A stretch of 64,000 nt of DNA from Lithobates sylvaticus (lineage: Eukaryota > Chordata > Amphibia > Anura > Ranidae): assembly GCA_028564925.1 (NCBI GenBank), contig CM053031.1, forward strand, positions 168,423,084 through 168,487,083, written 5' to 3'. Shown here one piece after another: positions 32,463 to 42,972 of the stretch. Positions within the stretch are counted from its first letter, which is position 1. Each line of letters opens with the position of its first letter. The position numbers were made by a program, and so were the translations under genes. A model generated the notes under the pieces. The model saw nothing but the letters and a program-made list of their open reading frames with translations, was not told the origin of the DNA and made no database searches.

Positions 32463-34994
32463 CAGAGGCGGCTCTCTAATTAGGCAAATTAGGCGGCTGC
32501 CTAAGGCCCCGAACTCACAGGGGCCTCGTCGGCCACCTAATTTGCCTATGCACAGTAATACGGACTGACCAACTGGCTCCAAATGCCATCTGTATAAAGC
32601 GTGCAGGCAGTCATAGGGCACACTGGGCGGGCTGCAAGTCCATGCGGGGCCCTAAAGCAGCTGAGCCAATCCTTCATCCTGCGTCGCTCACCTTGCCTCT
32701 CCGCGTCTGGTCGGCTGCCTATTCAGGTCAGGAGTCGGCCCAGGCGACGGAAACTATCCAGCTGAGCTGCCCTATGTCTCTGCCTGTGAAGGGGAAGGAG
32801 GAGCTCCGGTCGATGGATGGATCACATCCCAGCGCTTGCTACAGCCTCGCCGACTGCCCAGAAAGAAAGTGAGTGCCAGGTGTTGTGCTGATGCCGGCCG
32901 TGAGCCCTCTTGTGTGCCTGGATAGGAGGAGCGGCGGGGACAGCTGCATGTGGAGAAATTGATCTTCCATATTCCTTCTGCAGCCACTAAATGCCTGCTT
33001 ATTCTGCGGGCGTTCATTGGCTGCAGAAAGAATATGGAAGATCAATGCCTCCACATGCAGCTGTCCCCTCCGCTCCTCTTATCCAACGTCTTTTACTGCC
33101 CCAATTCTCCCTGCCCACCCTACCCCCATGCTCCCCCCACTGTGCTGTCCAGCCCCCCCACTGCTCCCCACAGTGCTCTGTGCTCCCCCCCACTGTGCTG
33201 TCCAGTCCCCCCCCCACAGCTCCGTGCTCCCTGGCTCCTCCCATGCTCTCCCCCCACTGTGCTGTCCAGTCCCACCGCCCACTGATCCCCAGCTCCCCCC
33301 TGTGCTCCCTGGCTCCCTCCATGCCCCCCCCCCCACTGTGCTGTCCAGTCCCCTCCCCCACAGCTCCCCCAGTGCTCCCTGGCTCCCTCCATGCCCCCTT
33401 ACTGTACTGTCCAGCCCCTTCCCCCACAGCTCCCCCCAGTGCCCTGTGCTCCCTGGCTCCCCCCATGCTCCCCCCCACTGTGCTGTCCAGTCCCCCCCCA
33501 CAGCTCCGTGCTCCTTGGCTCCCCCCATACCCCCCCCACTGTGCTGTCCAGTCCCCCAGCTTCCCCCTGTGCTCCCTGGCTCCCTCCATGCCCCCCGCAC
33601 TGTACTGTCCAGCCCCCTCCCCCCCAGTGCCCTGTGCTCCCTGGCTCCCCCCCACTGTGCTGTTCAGTCCCCCCCACAGCTCCATGCTCCCCCCATACTC
33701 TCCCCCCACTGTTCTGTCCAGTCCCCCCGCCCACTGATCCCCAGCTTCCCCCTGTGCTCCCTCCATGCCCCCCCCCACTGTGCTGTCCAGTCCCCTCCCC
33801 CACAGCTCCCCCCAGTGCTCTGTGCTCCCTGGCTCCTCATATGCCCCCCACTGTGCTGTCCAGCCCCCCCCCCACTGCTCCCCAGCCCCCCAGTGCTCTG
33901 TGCTCCCTGGCCCCCCCCCATGCTCCCCCACTGTGCTGTCCAGCCCCCCCACTGCTCCCCAGCTCCTCAGTGCTCTGTGCTCCCTGGCTCCTCCCATGCT
34001 CTCCCCCCCCCACTGTACTGTCCAGCCCCCCCCCCCACTGCTCCCCAGCTCACCCCAGTGCTCTGTGCTCCCTGGCACCCCCATGCTCCCCCCCCACTGC
34101 TCCCCCCAGTGCTCTGTGCTCCCTGGCTCCTCCCATGCCCCCCCCCCCACTGTGCTGTCCAGCCCCCCCCCCCCATGCTGCTTCCCAGTGTTCTGTGCTC
34201 CCTGGCTCTCCCTATGCTCCCCCCACTGTGATGTCCAGCCCCCCACTGCTTCCCAGCTCCTCAGTGCTCTGTGCTCCCTGGCTCCTCCTATGCTCCCCCC
34301 CCACTGTGCTGTCCAGTCCCCCCCCCCACTGCTCCCCAGTTCACCCCCAGTGCTCTGTGCTCCCTGGTTCCCCCATGCTCTCCCCCCATGCTCACCCCCC
34401 CCACTGTGCTGTCCAGTCCCCCTCCACTGCTCTCCAGCTCCCCCCCCAGTGCTCTGTGCTCCCTGGCTTCCCAACAGTGCTCTCCCCACACAGTGCTCTC
34501 TGGTCCTCCCTGGCTCCCCCCTTACTCTCCCCCCTGTGCTCCCCCCAACAGTGCTCTCCAGCCCCCCAGAGCTCTCTGCTACCCCTGTGCTCCCTATCTC
34601 CTCACAGTTCTATCTGCCCCCCCCCCCAATGCTCTCTGCCCCCTGTGCTGTCCAGTTCCACCCTCAGTGCTCTCTACTCCCCATGCTCCCTGGCTCCCCC
34701 TGTGCTTTCTACTCCACCCCATGCTCTTCAGCTCCCCTGTGCTCTCCACCCCACTGTGCTATCCAGCTCCCCCACAGTGCTTTCCAACTCCCCTGACCCC
34801 CCCCCCCTGTACTCTTTGGCTCCCCCCATGCTCTCCACTACACTGTGCTCTCTCTTTCTCTTTCTTTCTCTCTCTCCACGCATCTTTCTGCAGCCATTTT
34901 TACTTGCTTGAATTTTTTTTATCCATTATGGGCAGGAGTGGGGCCTCATGTCTAAATTTTGCCTAAGGCCTCACAAAGCCTAGAGCCGCCTCTG
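32463..34994. mobile_element. Non-autonomous hAT-type element with C-rich minisatellite, 2.5 kb
   Basis: The inverted ends are CAGAGGCGGCTCT and AGAGCCGCCTCTG, flanked by identical 8-bp copies CACCCAGA at 32455-32462 and 34995-35002. The first 600 bp include inverted arms at about 32936-32990 and 33019-33070 (core ATCTTCCATATTC or its complement). Most of the rest is a C-rich minisatellite. There is no transposase. It inserted into the right hAT copy's transposase, so it is the younger event. Confidence 0.95.
33100..34860. repeat. C-rich minisatellite (about 60-bp units)
   Basis: Irregular units combine CACTGTGCTGTCCAGTCCCC, CACAGCTCC, CAGTGCTCTGTGCTCCCTGG and CTCCCCCCATGCT, separated by C runs of variable length. 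The plus strand is extremely poor in A and G-rich only as isolated bases, so stop codons are rare and long open frames (up to about 500 codons) appear in all three plus frames and on the minus strand. These frames are composition artefacts. Confidence 0.9.
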
Positions 34995-35002
34995 CACCCA
35001 GA

Positions 35003-35760
35003 CCAGCTCATGTCCATCACTGGTGCGTGGCTGGGGGGATACAGAGGACACAGACGATACACCTCCCACAGAGGACAGCTTTTCCTTGCCTCTGGGCAGC
35101 CTGGCACACATGAGCGATTACATGCTGCAGTGTCTCTACAACGACCGCTGAGTTGCCCACATTTTAACTGGTGCTGATTATTGGGTGGCCACCCTGCTGG
35201 ATCCCCGTTACAAGGACAACGTGCCGTCCTTAATTACCTCACTGCAGCGTGATCGTAAGATGCGCGAGTACAAGCGCACGCTGGTAGACGCGCTGCTGGT
35301 GGCATTCCCACTTGGAAGCGGGGGTACGGTGGAAGCACAAGACGAAGGCAGAGGAGGAGGAAGAGGTCACCAACGCAGCCGGGCCACCGCCAGCACCTTG
35401 CAAGGCAGGGTTAGCATAGCCGGAATGTGGAAAAGCTTTGTCGGCACGCCACAACAACCAGCACCACCAGCTGAGATGGAACGTCTTAGCAGGAGGCAGC
35501 ATTTCACCAACATGGTGGAGCAGTATGTGTGCACACGCGTACACGTACTGCATGACGGGTCTGCCCCCTTCAACTTCTGGGTCTCCAAATTTGGCACATG
35601 GCCTGAGCTTGCCCTTTACGCCTTGGAGGTGCTGGCCTGCCCTGCCGCCAGTGTATTATCTGAACGTGTATTTAGCATGGCAGGGGGCGTTATCACAGAC
35701 AAGCGCAGCCGCCTGTCCAGAGCCAATGTGGACAAGCTCACGTTCATTAAAATGAACTAG
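35003..35760 (+). pseudogene. hAT transposase, C-terminal part with dimerisation domain
   Basis: This is the continuation of the right hAT copy's transposase after the inserted C-rich element. The first 170 bp are out of frame or carry a stop (TGA near 35150). The clean part reads LLDPRYKDNVPSL, then KREYKRTLVDALL-type sequence, then the hAT C-terminal dimerisation domain: LEVLACPAASVLSERVFS (with the catalytic E) and DKRSRLSRANVDKLTFI, ending at the TAG at 35758. This domain is complete and well conserved. Confidence 0.9.
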
Positions 35761-35839
35761 GCATGGATCCCACAGGACTTGGCCGTACCTTGTGCAGAAT
35801 AGACACATATACCGGTGTTCTGACGAAAACTGTCTTGCT

Positions 35840-36150
35840 ATCGGATAGTGTCCGGCCACTTACAGCGCAGGTGCAGTGCTTGCGCAGTACGGAGGACAAG
35901 GAGATTCACCAAATCTCCAAAGATGAACGTCGCCTGCGCAGTGAGTGCAGGTTCAAGCCCGACCATCCAAGTGGACATACGGTAGCACATAGTAACAGGG
36001 CCCCGCACGGGCTCGCTTGGCTAGGCTTCAACCTTGGATGATGTGGCTTGACCCTGGAGTCACCGCGCATCGTCTTCGGAGAGTTTCAAAATCCCCTTGT
36101 CCTACGTACTGAGCAAGCGCAGTACAGGGCGGACACTATACGACGGGGGA
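35840..36150. repeat. MITE-like inverted repeat in hAT 3' region
   Basis: Arms at about 35846-35915 and 36080-36142 are inverted. The left has GATAGTGTCCGGCC and TTGCGCAGTACGGAGGACAAG; the right has the complementary order ending GGGCGGACACTATA. It lies after the hAT stop codon. The target duplication is not clear. It has no coding capacity. Confidence 0.6.
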
Positions 36151-36749
36151 CAGAATTCGACACATCACCACCAGCCTTACCCAGCCATTGTTGTATTTTT
36201 GAACCAGTGTTGGCTTCCACCTACACCGCCACATCAACCTCCTACTCCATATGAACCTCATCCTCCTAGGTCAAGATAATTTTTTTATTTTTTTTATTTC
36301 CAAGTATTTTATTTTCCCACTATCTTATCTATTAAATTGAAAACATTTTTTCCAGAAAGGGCGTATTCTGGGGCATTCCTACCATATGTGTGGCATCGTG
36401 CCGTTGAGTTTCTGAGGTTCTTAATGACTTCCTGTACCTCTTCTGCTGAGAAGGGGGCCTCCAGCATATTATTTTTAATTTTTATTTTTTTTTATGTTAT
36501 TTTAAGTTATTTCCCTATCCACATTTGTTTGCAGAGCACTTGCCATGCTCTTAACAATATTTTGTTGTCATTTGCAGCCCTCTAGCCCTTTCCATTACTT
36601 TTTTACAGCCATTTTAGTCTTCAAAAGTTTGGGTCCCCATTGACTTCAATGGGGTTCGGAGTTCGGGGTCAAGTTCGGTCCTGAACCCGGACTTTTTTCC
36701 AAAGTTTGGCCAAACCCGCCAAACCCGAACATCCAGGTGCTCAACTCTA
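36151..36749. other. hAT 3' UTR and right terminus
   Basis: This is AT-rich 3' noncoding sequence ending in the right terminal repeat, which is rich in CCGAAC/GTTCGG motifs that mirror the left end (GAACCCGAACTG). About 120 bp at 36355-36475 read on the minus strand as FSAEEVQEVIKNLRNS, which looks like a scrap of LINE coding sequence. I could not confirm its source. Confidence 0.6.
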
Positions 36750-36757
36750 CTCCTAAG

Positions 36758-37345
36758 TCCCTAAAATCGTTTTTAAGGACACTCCCTCTGACTTTGTCAC
36801 TGGTGCCAACGTGCACCGTTACAGCCGGGTCTTCCCCAGCCCCTCCCAGTAATCTGTCCACCAGATCCGTTATGTGCCGAACCCGAGCGCCTGGTAGACG
36901 AAAAAAAGTTTGGCGCTTCAGGTCCTTGTTACAGATTGCCCTCTCTGTCCTACTAAGAATTGAGTCCCCTACGACCAGAATCTGTCTTTCCTTTCCCTTG
37001 GCTTTACTCCCACCCTCACTGGAGGAGTTCTGGCAGCTAGGGGAGTCCCTCAGCTCCAGCAGTGCTGGTCCCTGACTGGTTTCACCAATATCACTCAACG
37101 GGGCGTACTTATTGGGATGTTCCAGCTCAGGATCTGCCTCCCTGGCACTTTCCCCTCTAACCATTTTAACTGTCACCCATCTACTCTGCTTAGGTGCCTG
37201 CTCCTCATCTCCACTAGCCTCTGAGCTGGCCCCTGCCAGCACCTGCTGGGTACGATTCCAACTCTCATTTAGTATGGAGAGTCCTCTCAGCATTGACAGT
37301 TGCTTCCCTAGATTCAGAACCTGGGCTTCCAGGGAAACAACGTGC
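36758..37345 (-). pseudogene. CR1 LINE ORF1 with SGNH hydrolase-like domain
   Basis: CR1 ORF1 proteins are RNA-binding and often carry an esterase-like SGNH domain. The minus strand reads MLRGLSILNESWNRTQQVL from 37293, then an acidic linker. ILVVGDSILSRTERAIC follows (GDS nucleophile block), then FFRLPGARVRHITDLVDRLL and AVTVHVGTSDKVRGSVLKND, where GTSD stands for the usual GTND block. The frame is cut at 36757 by the hAT compound, and residues LRKRTSKVVFSE continue at 25066. The N-terminal part upstream of 37293 also looks coding, without a clear start. Confidence 0.8.
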
Positions 37346-38165
37346 TAACATTTTGCACAACATTATTCGCCCTTGATCGAATGATCAGGGAACGCATACA
37401 TGCCGCAAGATGTACACTGAGTCGCACACACCTGCTGGGCATCGTAACCTACAAATTTGATGGGGATTGAGAATTATACTCTGTCCAAATTAACTACTAG
37501 CTTCCTGACACTGATACTCAACAATACACAGGTACTCAACAAGACAATACACAGGTACTTACAGCACTGGTGCACTCACAGCCCACAGTCCATGTGCACC
37601 CACAGTACACAGGTACTCACAATACTCAGGTACTCATAATACTCAGGTACTCACAATACTCAGGTACTCACAATACTCAGGTACTCACATACGCTGTCAG
37701 TCAGGTTTTGTGTCTGTGTCCCACTGCACAGCCTTCCCTTGTAATCTGACACTAGCAGTCACTCAGTATCCTTCAGTGCCAGCGCCTCACTGATCAGTCT
37801 CACACACTCTCTCTACAAAACACTTACCCGCCGCCTCTCCCTGTCAGCCTTCCACCTCCCGATGTTCTCCCGCCTCCTCTGTGGGGTGATACTGACCCTA
37901 ATACACCTGCTTAGCCACTGCTGTAGATCCCCGGGTCACCCACTGCCGCTCTCTGTCGTGGGGGTGTCTGGTCCGCTGCGCTGACACTCTCGGGGGGGTC
38001 CGATACGGTAGGGGGGTTCTGGTCTGCCGCCGCTCTTTGGGGGGGGGGGTCCGGTCTGGTCCTCTGCACTCACTCCCACACTCCCTCTCATACCACACTG
38101 TCCCAGCACTGACTTCCATGCCAAAAAACTCTGCAACAGCACCACCTAGCTGTGCCTCTACACCT
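37346..38165 (-). mobile_element. CR1 LINE 5' region
   Basis: This is the sequence upstream of CR1 ORF1 on the minus strand, GC-rich near 37930-38110 with C/G runs. It holds no protein I recognise and probably represents the CR1 5' UTR and ORF1 N-terminus. It ends near 38165, where a PLE-type repeat begins. Confidence 0.5.
37613..37690. repeat. 17-bp tandem repeat
   Basis: Four to five copies of CAGGTACTCACAATACT occur in tandem, with looser related copies upstream from 37525. CR1 5' regions can carry short tandem repeats with promoter activity; here that is only a possibility. Confidence 0.8.
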
Positions 38166-38454
38166 AAAACCTTGTTTCATTCGCAGAATTGCTATTAGAT
38201 TACCTTGATGGTATCGAACTAGTTAATCTGACATTCCAGTGCCCTGTGATCCACTAATTACCAGTGTTGGTCATCTTACTTTAAAAAAAGTAATTAGTTA
38301 CGTTACAAATTACTTCTCCCAAAAAAGTAATTGAGTTAGTAACTCAGTTACTACATTGGAAAAGTAATTAGTTACTCAGAAAAGTAACTGTGATTTTTTT
38401 TTTAATATTCTTTGGGGGGGGGGGGGTCTAGTATTACTGTAAGCAAGGGGTGCG

Positions 38455-38650
38455 TTCCCCCCTGCACGTCTATTTCCCCTCTGCACCCCCCTGCACGTCT
38501 GTTCCCCCCAACACATATATCTGTTTCCCCTCTGTACCCCACTACACATCTGTCCCCCCCACACACGTATATCTGTTCCCCCTCTGTACCCCACTACACG
38601 TCTGTTCCCCCCCCCACACATATATCTGTTCCCCCTCTGTACATCTGTCC
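38455..38650. repeat. Tandem array of about 60 bp units
   Basis: Three to four units contain CACACATATATCTGTTCCCC, CTCTGTACCCCACTACAC and GTCTGTTCCCCCC. The array is pyrimidine-rich on the plus strand and non-coding. Confidence 0.75.
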
Positions 38651-38839
38651 CCCCAAACTCACGGATCGGATCGTTGCTTGGATCAGAGTCACGGATCGGA
38701 TCATTTTTCGGATCAGCAAATAATAATTGAATTTGCAAAAACCTGTGAAAATTCCACCACCATAAAGCCCCCACTGCAATATCCACAATCTCCCCCACTG
38801 TAATATCCACATCATCTCCCCAACTGTAATATTGGCTGA

Positions 38840-39680
38840 GCATGGCTGGGTACGGCTGAGCATGGCTGCGTACGGCTGGGTATCGCCGAGTATGGCTGTG
38901 TATTACCGTGTATTGCAGAGTATGGCTGGGTATTACAGAGTATTGCAGAGTATGGCTGGGTATTACCGAGTATTGCAGAGTATGGCAGAGTATTGACAGG
39001 GTGTTGCAGAGTATTGGCAGGGTGTTGCAGAGTATTGGCAGGGTATTGCAGAGTATTGGCAGGGTATTGCAGAGTATTGGCTGGGTATTACCGAGTATTG
39101 CAGAGTATGGCTGGATATTACCGAGTATTGGCAGGGTGTTGCAGAGTATTGGCAGGGTATTGCAGAGTATTGGCAGGGTATTGCAGAGTATTGGCAGGGT
39201 ATTGCAGAGTATTGGCTGGGTATTGCAGAGTATTGGCTGGGTATTACCGAGTATTGCAGAGTATTGCAGAGTATGGCTGGGTATTACCGAGTATTGCAGA
39301 GTATGGCTGGGTATTACAGGGTATTGCAGAGTATGGCAGAGTATGGCTGGGTATTACGGGGTATTGCAGAGTATGACAGAGTATGGCTGGGTATGGCAGA
39401 GTATTGCAGAGTATGGCTGGGTATTACGGGGTATTGCAGAGTATGGCTGGGTATTACGGGGTATTGCAGAGTATGGCTGGGTATGGCAGAGTATTGCAGA
39501 GTATTGGCAGGGTGTTGCAGATTATTGGCAGGGTATTGGCTGGGTATTGGCAGGGTATTGCAGGGTGTTGCAGAGTATTGGCAGAGTATTGGCAGGGTAT
39601 TGGCTGGGTATTGCAGGGTGTTGCAGAGTATTGTCAGGGTATTGGCTGGGCATTGCAGAGTATTGGCAGGGTATGTGCTG
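38840..39680. repeat. 10-bp minisatellite, hAT-type element
   Basis: About 80 imperfect units of GTATTGCAGA, GTATTGGCAG, GTATGGCTGG and GTATTACCGA repeat with a period near 10 bp. The unit contains no stop codon in most frames, so long open frames on both strands are artefacts. A related array lies at 53086-53815. Confidence 0.9.
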
Positions 39681-40560
39681 GTATCCGATCTCTCCCCTCC
39701 ACTGTACAGATCTGTACACAGAGGGGAGAGAGGAACCGGCGTCATCTTGACGCCGGTTTGTTTACAAATGATCGCTCCGTCATTTGACGGAGCAATCACA
39801 TTGTAAACGGCCAACGGGTGCACCAAAATGGCCGCCGCTCCAGAGCTAGGCCGAAGCCGCGGCCTTTCCTAAGGCCGCGGACGGCTCCGCGAATCACGGC
39901 GAGTAATTGCGGTAACGCCGCCCCAGTAATGGGAACGGCGTTACCGCGAGGGGAAGAGTAATCATTTAGATTACTCGTTACCCTCTAAAGTAACGGCGTT
40001 ACGTAACGCCGTTTACTTTAATAGTGTTTGTTACATCACTGCTAATTACCACCTTGAAAGGTTGCCATGGTAACGCCTAATTAGTCCTGGCCACAACAGA
40101 CTATATACACCTCCTCCAAAATGGCCACAGTCAATGCCTGATGAAGGAGCATGCATGCTTCGAACGCACACTTCTCCCCGCTCCCTCACCGACCGGAAGT
40201 GACGTACACCGATATCTGTGAGCCATCCTAAGTCTGGAAGCGCTGGGAACCACCGGCGCCCCTGAACCCATCAGCTGCCTCTTCACCAGTGAGAAGATCG
40301 TCTTTCCCACGAGCGGATGAACCCCATTATTAACCCCACATGCGCTGACTTCTCATACATCTTGTGAGTTACCAATTGTCTTTTATGGATAATGCTGCAC
40401 TTAGATGGTTCTGCTCTCCTTCTGTCTTTGTGTTCCACAGAGTTACTTCTAGCCTGTCACGAGCTGGCAGCCATTCACAGTCAACTTATCTAAGAACACT
40501 TTAACTGTCCTTGTCATACAAATGTACCCCTTCACAGGCTAAATCTCTCTGGTACAGTAA

Positions 40561-41478
40561 ATGCACAACATTAGTACAGATCAAAGGGCTGGTTGAATAG
40601 CCCTATATACACGTCCCAGACAGGTGCACGGGATTAGCGTGACACCTGACTGGGCCGGGAGGGGCTGCGTGCGCATCCTCTCCATTGGTGCGCATGCACA
40701 GTGGACCGAAGCCGCCCGCAGTGAACATAACCATCCGGGAGGAGCGCAGCCCTGAAGCGCCTCCTAGTGGTAAAACCTGAAAAAGCCAGACCAGCGTATA
40801 ATAACGCTGGGTAGTCAGATGGAAGTGGCCTATTGGTAGATGTTATAGATCCCATAAAAAGGGAAAAACAGGTAAAGTCACAGGAGAAGATGGTGAAGGG
40901 GGGGGGGGAGTAGTGCCTGCAGACCTGAACATTAAGCCACAAAAAACTGTCATATTAGGACTAGATTGTGGCTCCCCGGCCGCACGTAAAGCCAGCACCA
41001 CACAACGCCAATGGGGTCCAAAAAATGGATGCCTAGAGGATTTCTGCCATTGGCTTCCGAGACATATAGCCAAAGGCAAAAACATTTAGAGCAGATGAAA
41101 TCTGAAAAAGAAGAAAGGGGGAAAAAATATATAAAAAAGGTAGAAAAGATTCTAGACTGGAAATTGTAATACATTGAAAACACTGGTCGTATATAACGGC
41201 ACTTTGATAATGGACATCACATATATATATATATATGAGCACAGCAGTACTATCAAGGAATTTAAAACATCAATCCTACACAAGCAATCCCAGGACAGTT
41301 GGAGAAGAGCAGTGAAACAGAGGGGAAGAGAAAAGGGATATGGAGTCAAAGTACGCATGAGACAAGCTATATCTAAAGAATTTGAACAACAAAAATCTTA
41401 TCTTTAGGAATTGAAAAATAATAATTAAAAATAATGATTAATTAATTGGATAAATGAGTAGTCTCACGATTATAAGAA
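40561..41478 (-). mobile_element. Penelope-like element 3' noncoding region
   Basis: This is minus-strand sequence downstream of the GIY-YIG reading. It contains ATCTGTACTAATGTTGTGCA and CCAGAGAGATTTA (40540-40600), repeated in the other orientation at 46340-46400. A G run lies near 40898-40907 and a short AT microsatellite at 41219-41236. No gene was recognised. Confidence 0.55.
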
Positions 41479-41985
41479 CTATTTATAAGTTTGTACTTCA
41501 TTGATACCTGGCCAACTTGTGGCATTGAGACGTTCAATCCATTTTGTCTCATGCTGAAGAATTCTCCTATCCCAATCCCCTCCCCTCAAGTCCTGAGGAA
41601 TGACAGCCAAAACAATGAAAGAGGCGACAGAAGTGTCAAAACTATGGCATAAAACAAGATGCCTACGTATAGGACTAAGCATCTTCCCATTGGTAGAAAA
41701 ATAAACATGATGCTTAATTCGTTGTCGTACTTGGCGGATAGTTTTTCCAATATAAAATATCCCACAGGTACAGGTCATTAGATAGATTACCCCCTGGGTC
41801 CCACAATCAGCTCGAAAGTGTGGGTAGAAAAGTTCCCCACTGGGCAATGTAAATTTTCGACCTGTAGAAACCCAAGGACAGAAGGTACACTGTCCACACT
41901 TAAAGATTCCAAATTGGTTGATGGTGTGCCCATGAGGGGCATTATATTGACTCTTGGTCAGTTTATCACGATCTAGATGATCTAG
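41479..41985 (-). pseudogene. Penelope-like element GIY-YIG endonuclease
   Basis: PLEs join a reverse transcriptase to a GIY-YIG nuclease that nicks the target. The minus strand reads RDKLTKSQYNAPHGHT, the cysteine knuckle FKCGQC, then GVIYLMTCTCGIFYIGKT (the GVIYLMTC and FYIGKT blocks stand for GIY and YIG), RQRIKHHVY with the conserved basic residues, and HETKWIERLNATSWPGIN with the conserved E. It ends at 41479. The domain looks intact from the linker to the stop, with 122 residues from the internal methionine at 41847. The RT upstream is missing, because other sequence begins near 41990. Confidence 0.85.
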
Positions 41986-42913
41986 CGCTTAATAGGGATG
42001 AGCCGAACACCCCCGGGTTTGGCTCGCACCAGAACCCGCGAACGGACCTAAAGTCCGTGCGAGCATAAGAACCCTATTACTTACAATGGATGCGAACATT
42101 CGAAATCAAAAGTGCTAATTTTAAAGGCTAATATGCATGTTATTGTCATAAAAAGTGTTTGGGGACCTGGGTCCTGCCCCAGGGGACATGTATCAATGCA
42201 AAAAAATTTTTTTAGAACGGCAGTTTTTTCAGGAGCAGTGATTTTAATAATGCTTAAAGTGAAACAATAAAAGTGTAATATTCCTTTAAATTTCGTACCT
42301 GGGGGGTGTCTATAGTATGCCTGTGAAGGGGCGCATGTTTCCTGTGCTTAGAACTGTCCCTGCAAAAAGTGTCATTTTTGCAGGAAAGAAAGCTATTTAA
42401 AATCACTCGCGGCTAATGTATTGACGGATCCCGTAACACAGAGAACAGTCATTCATTGAAAGACATTCATAAAAAAAAGTCATTGATAAAAAAAAAATAA
42501 AAAAAGAGTGGGGGTCCCCCCAAATTCAATAACCAGGCCCTTAGGTCTGCTATGGATATTAAGGGGGACACCAGCCAAAAAAAAGAAAAAAGGCGTGGGG
42601 TCCCCCTTAAAGTCCATACCAGACCCTTGAGGTCTGGGATGGATTTTAAGGGGAACCCCAGCCAAAAATAATGGTGTGGGGTCCCCCTCAAAATCCATAC
42701 CAGACCCTTATCCGAGCACGCAACCTGGCAGGCCGCAGGAAAAGATGGGGGACGAGAGCGCCCCCCCCTCCCTCCTGTTAACAATTGGACCCCCAGATCC
42801 CGCCCCCCCCCCCCCTGTGTGAGAAAGTAAGGGGGTACAAGAGTACCCCTACCATTTCACCAAAAAAGTGTCAAAAATGGTAAAAATTACAGGACACGGT
42901 CTTTGACAATTCC

Positions 42914-42919
42914 TTTATT
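42914..42919 (-). terminator. Poly(A) signal, left arm
   Basis: AATAAA on the minus strand, about 240 bp downstream of the left-arm TATA box and followed by CGTGTCCTGTAATTTT, which resembles a weak U-rich downstream element. The mirrored right arm has the same signal at 43501. Confidence 0.5.
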
Positions 42920-42972
42920 AAAATCTTCTTTCTTCTTTCTTCTGGTCTTCCTTTCTTCATCCTTCGGTTTCT

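Larger units (their letters stand above)
25075..36749 (+). mobile_element. hAT transposon compound: 5' partial copy plus full-span copy
   Basis: The outer ends are TAGGGTTGAG at 25075 and CTCAACTCTA at 36749. The 8-bp duplication CTCCTAAG is identical at 25067-25074 and 36750-36757, interrupting CR1 ORF1. Inside, a second left end (TAGGGTTGAGCGAACCCGAA) starts at 28225. The interval is therefore one copy lacking its 3' part followed head-to-tail by a copy with both ends. The two copies are very similar where they overlap. No remnant of the first copy follows the second, so a simple insertion of one into the other does not explain the structure unless a deletion followed. Confidence 0.85.
38262..40041. 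mobile_element. Non-autonomous hAT-type element with 10-bp minisatellite, 1.8 kb
   Basis: The ends are CAGTGTTGG (38262) and the complementary CACTG side at 40041. The flanking 8-bp copies CTAATTAC are identical at 38254-38261 and 40042-40049. The terminal 130 bp on each side are rich in AGTAATTAGTTAC / GTAACGGCGTTAC-type motifs. The inside has a 60-bp tandem array (38455-38650), a 10-bp minisatellite (38840-39680) and a GC-rich tail with a TTTGACGGAG palindrome. There is no transposase. Confidence 0.9.
38170..40560 (+). repeat. PLE-type terminal repeat, copy 2, split by a hAT-type element
   Basis: 38170-38261 and 40042-40440 together form the inverse copy of 4685-5145 and flank the hAT-type element at 38262-40041. 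Landmarks: GAATTGCTATTAGATTACC, the CTAATTACCACC junction, GGTTGCCATGGTAACGCC, CTCCTCCAAAATGGCCAC and CATGCATGCTTCGAACGCAC. At 40440-40560 it meets, head to head, the 3' region of the minus-strand PLE. Confidence 0.6.

Noticed and set aside
33391-34911. 506-codon and similar long frames on both strands over the C-rich block, looking like proline-rich proteins
   Set aside because: They follow from a stop-poor minisatellite. All frames are open, units vary in length by C runs, and there is no gene context.
37613-37690. CRISPR-like or telomere-like array
   Set aside because: It is a plain 17-bp tandem repeat without spacers and without TTAGGG.
38840-39680. CRISPR-like array of short repeats
   Set aside because: Repeats are 10 bp with no unique spacers of constant length, and the setting is a vertebrate transposon.
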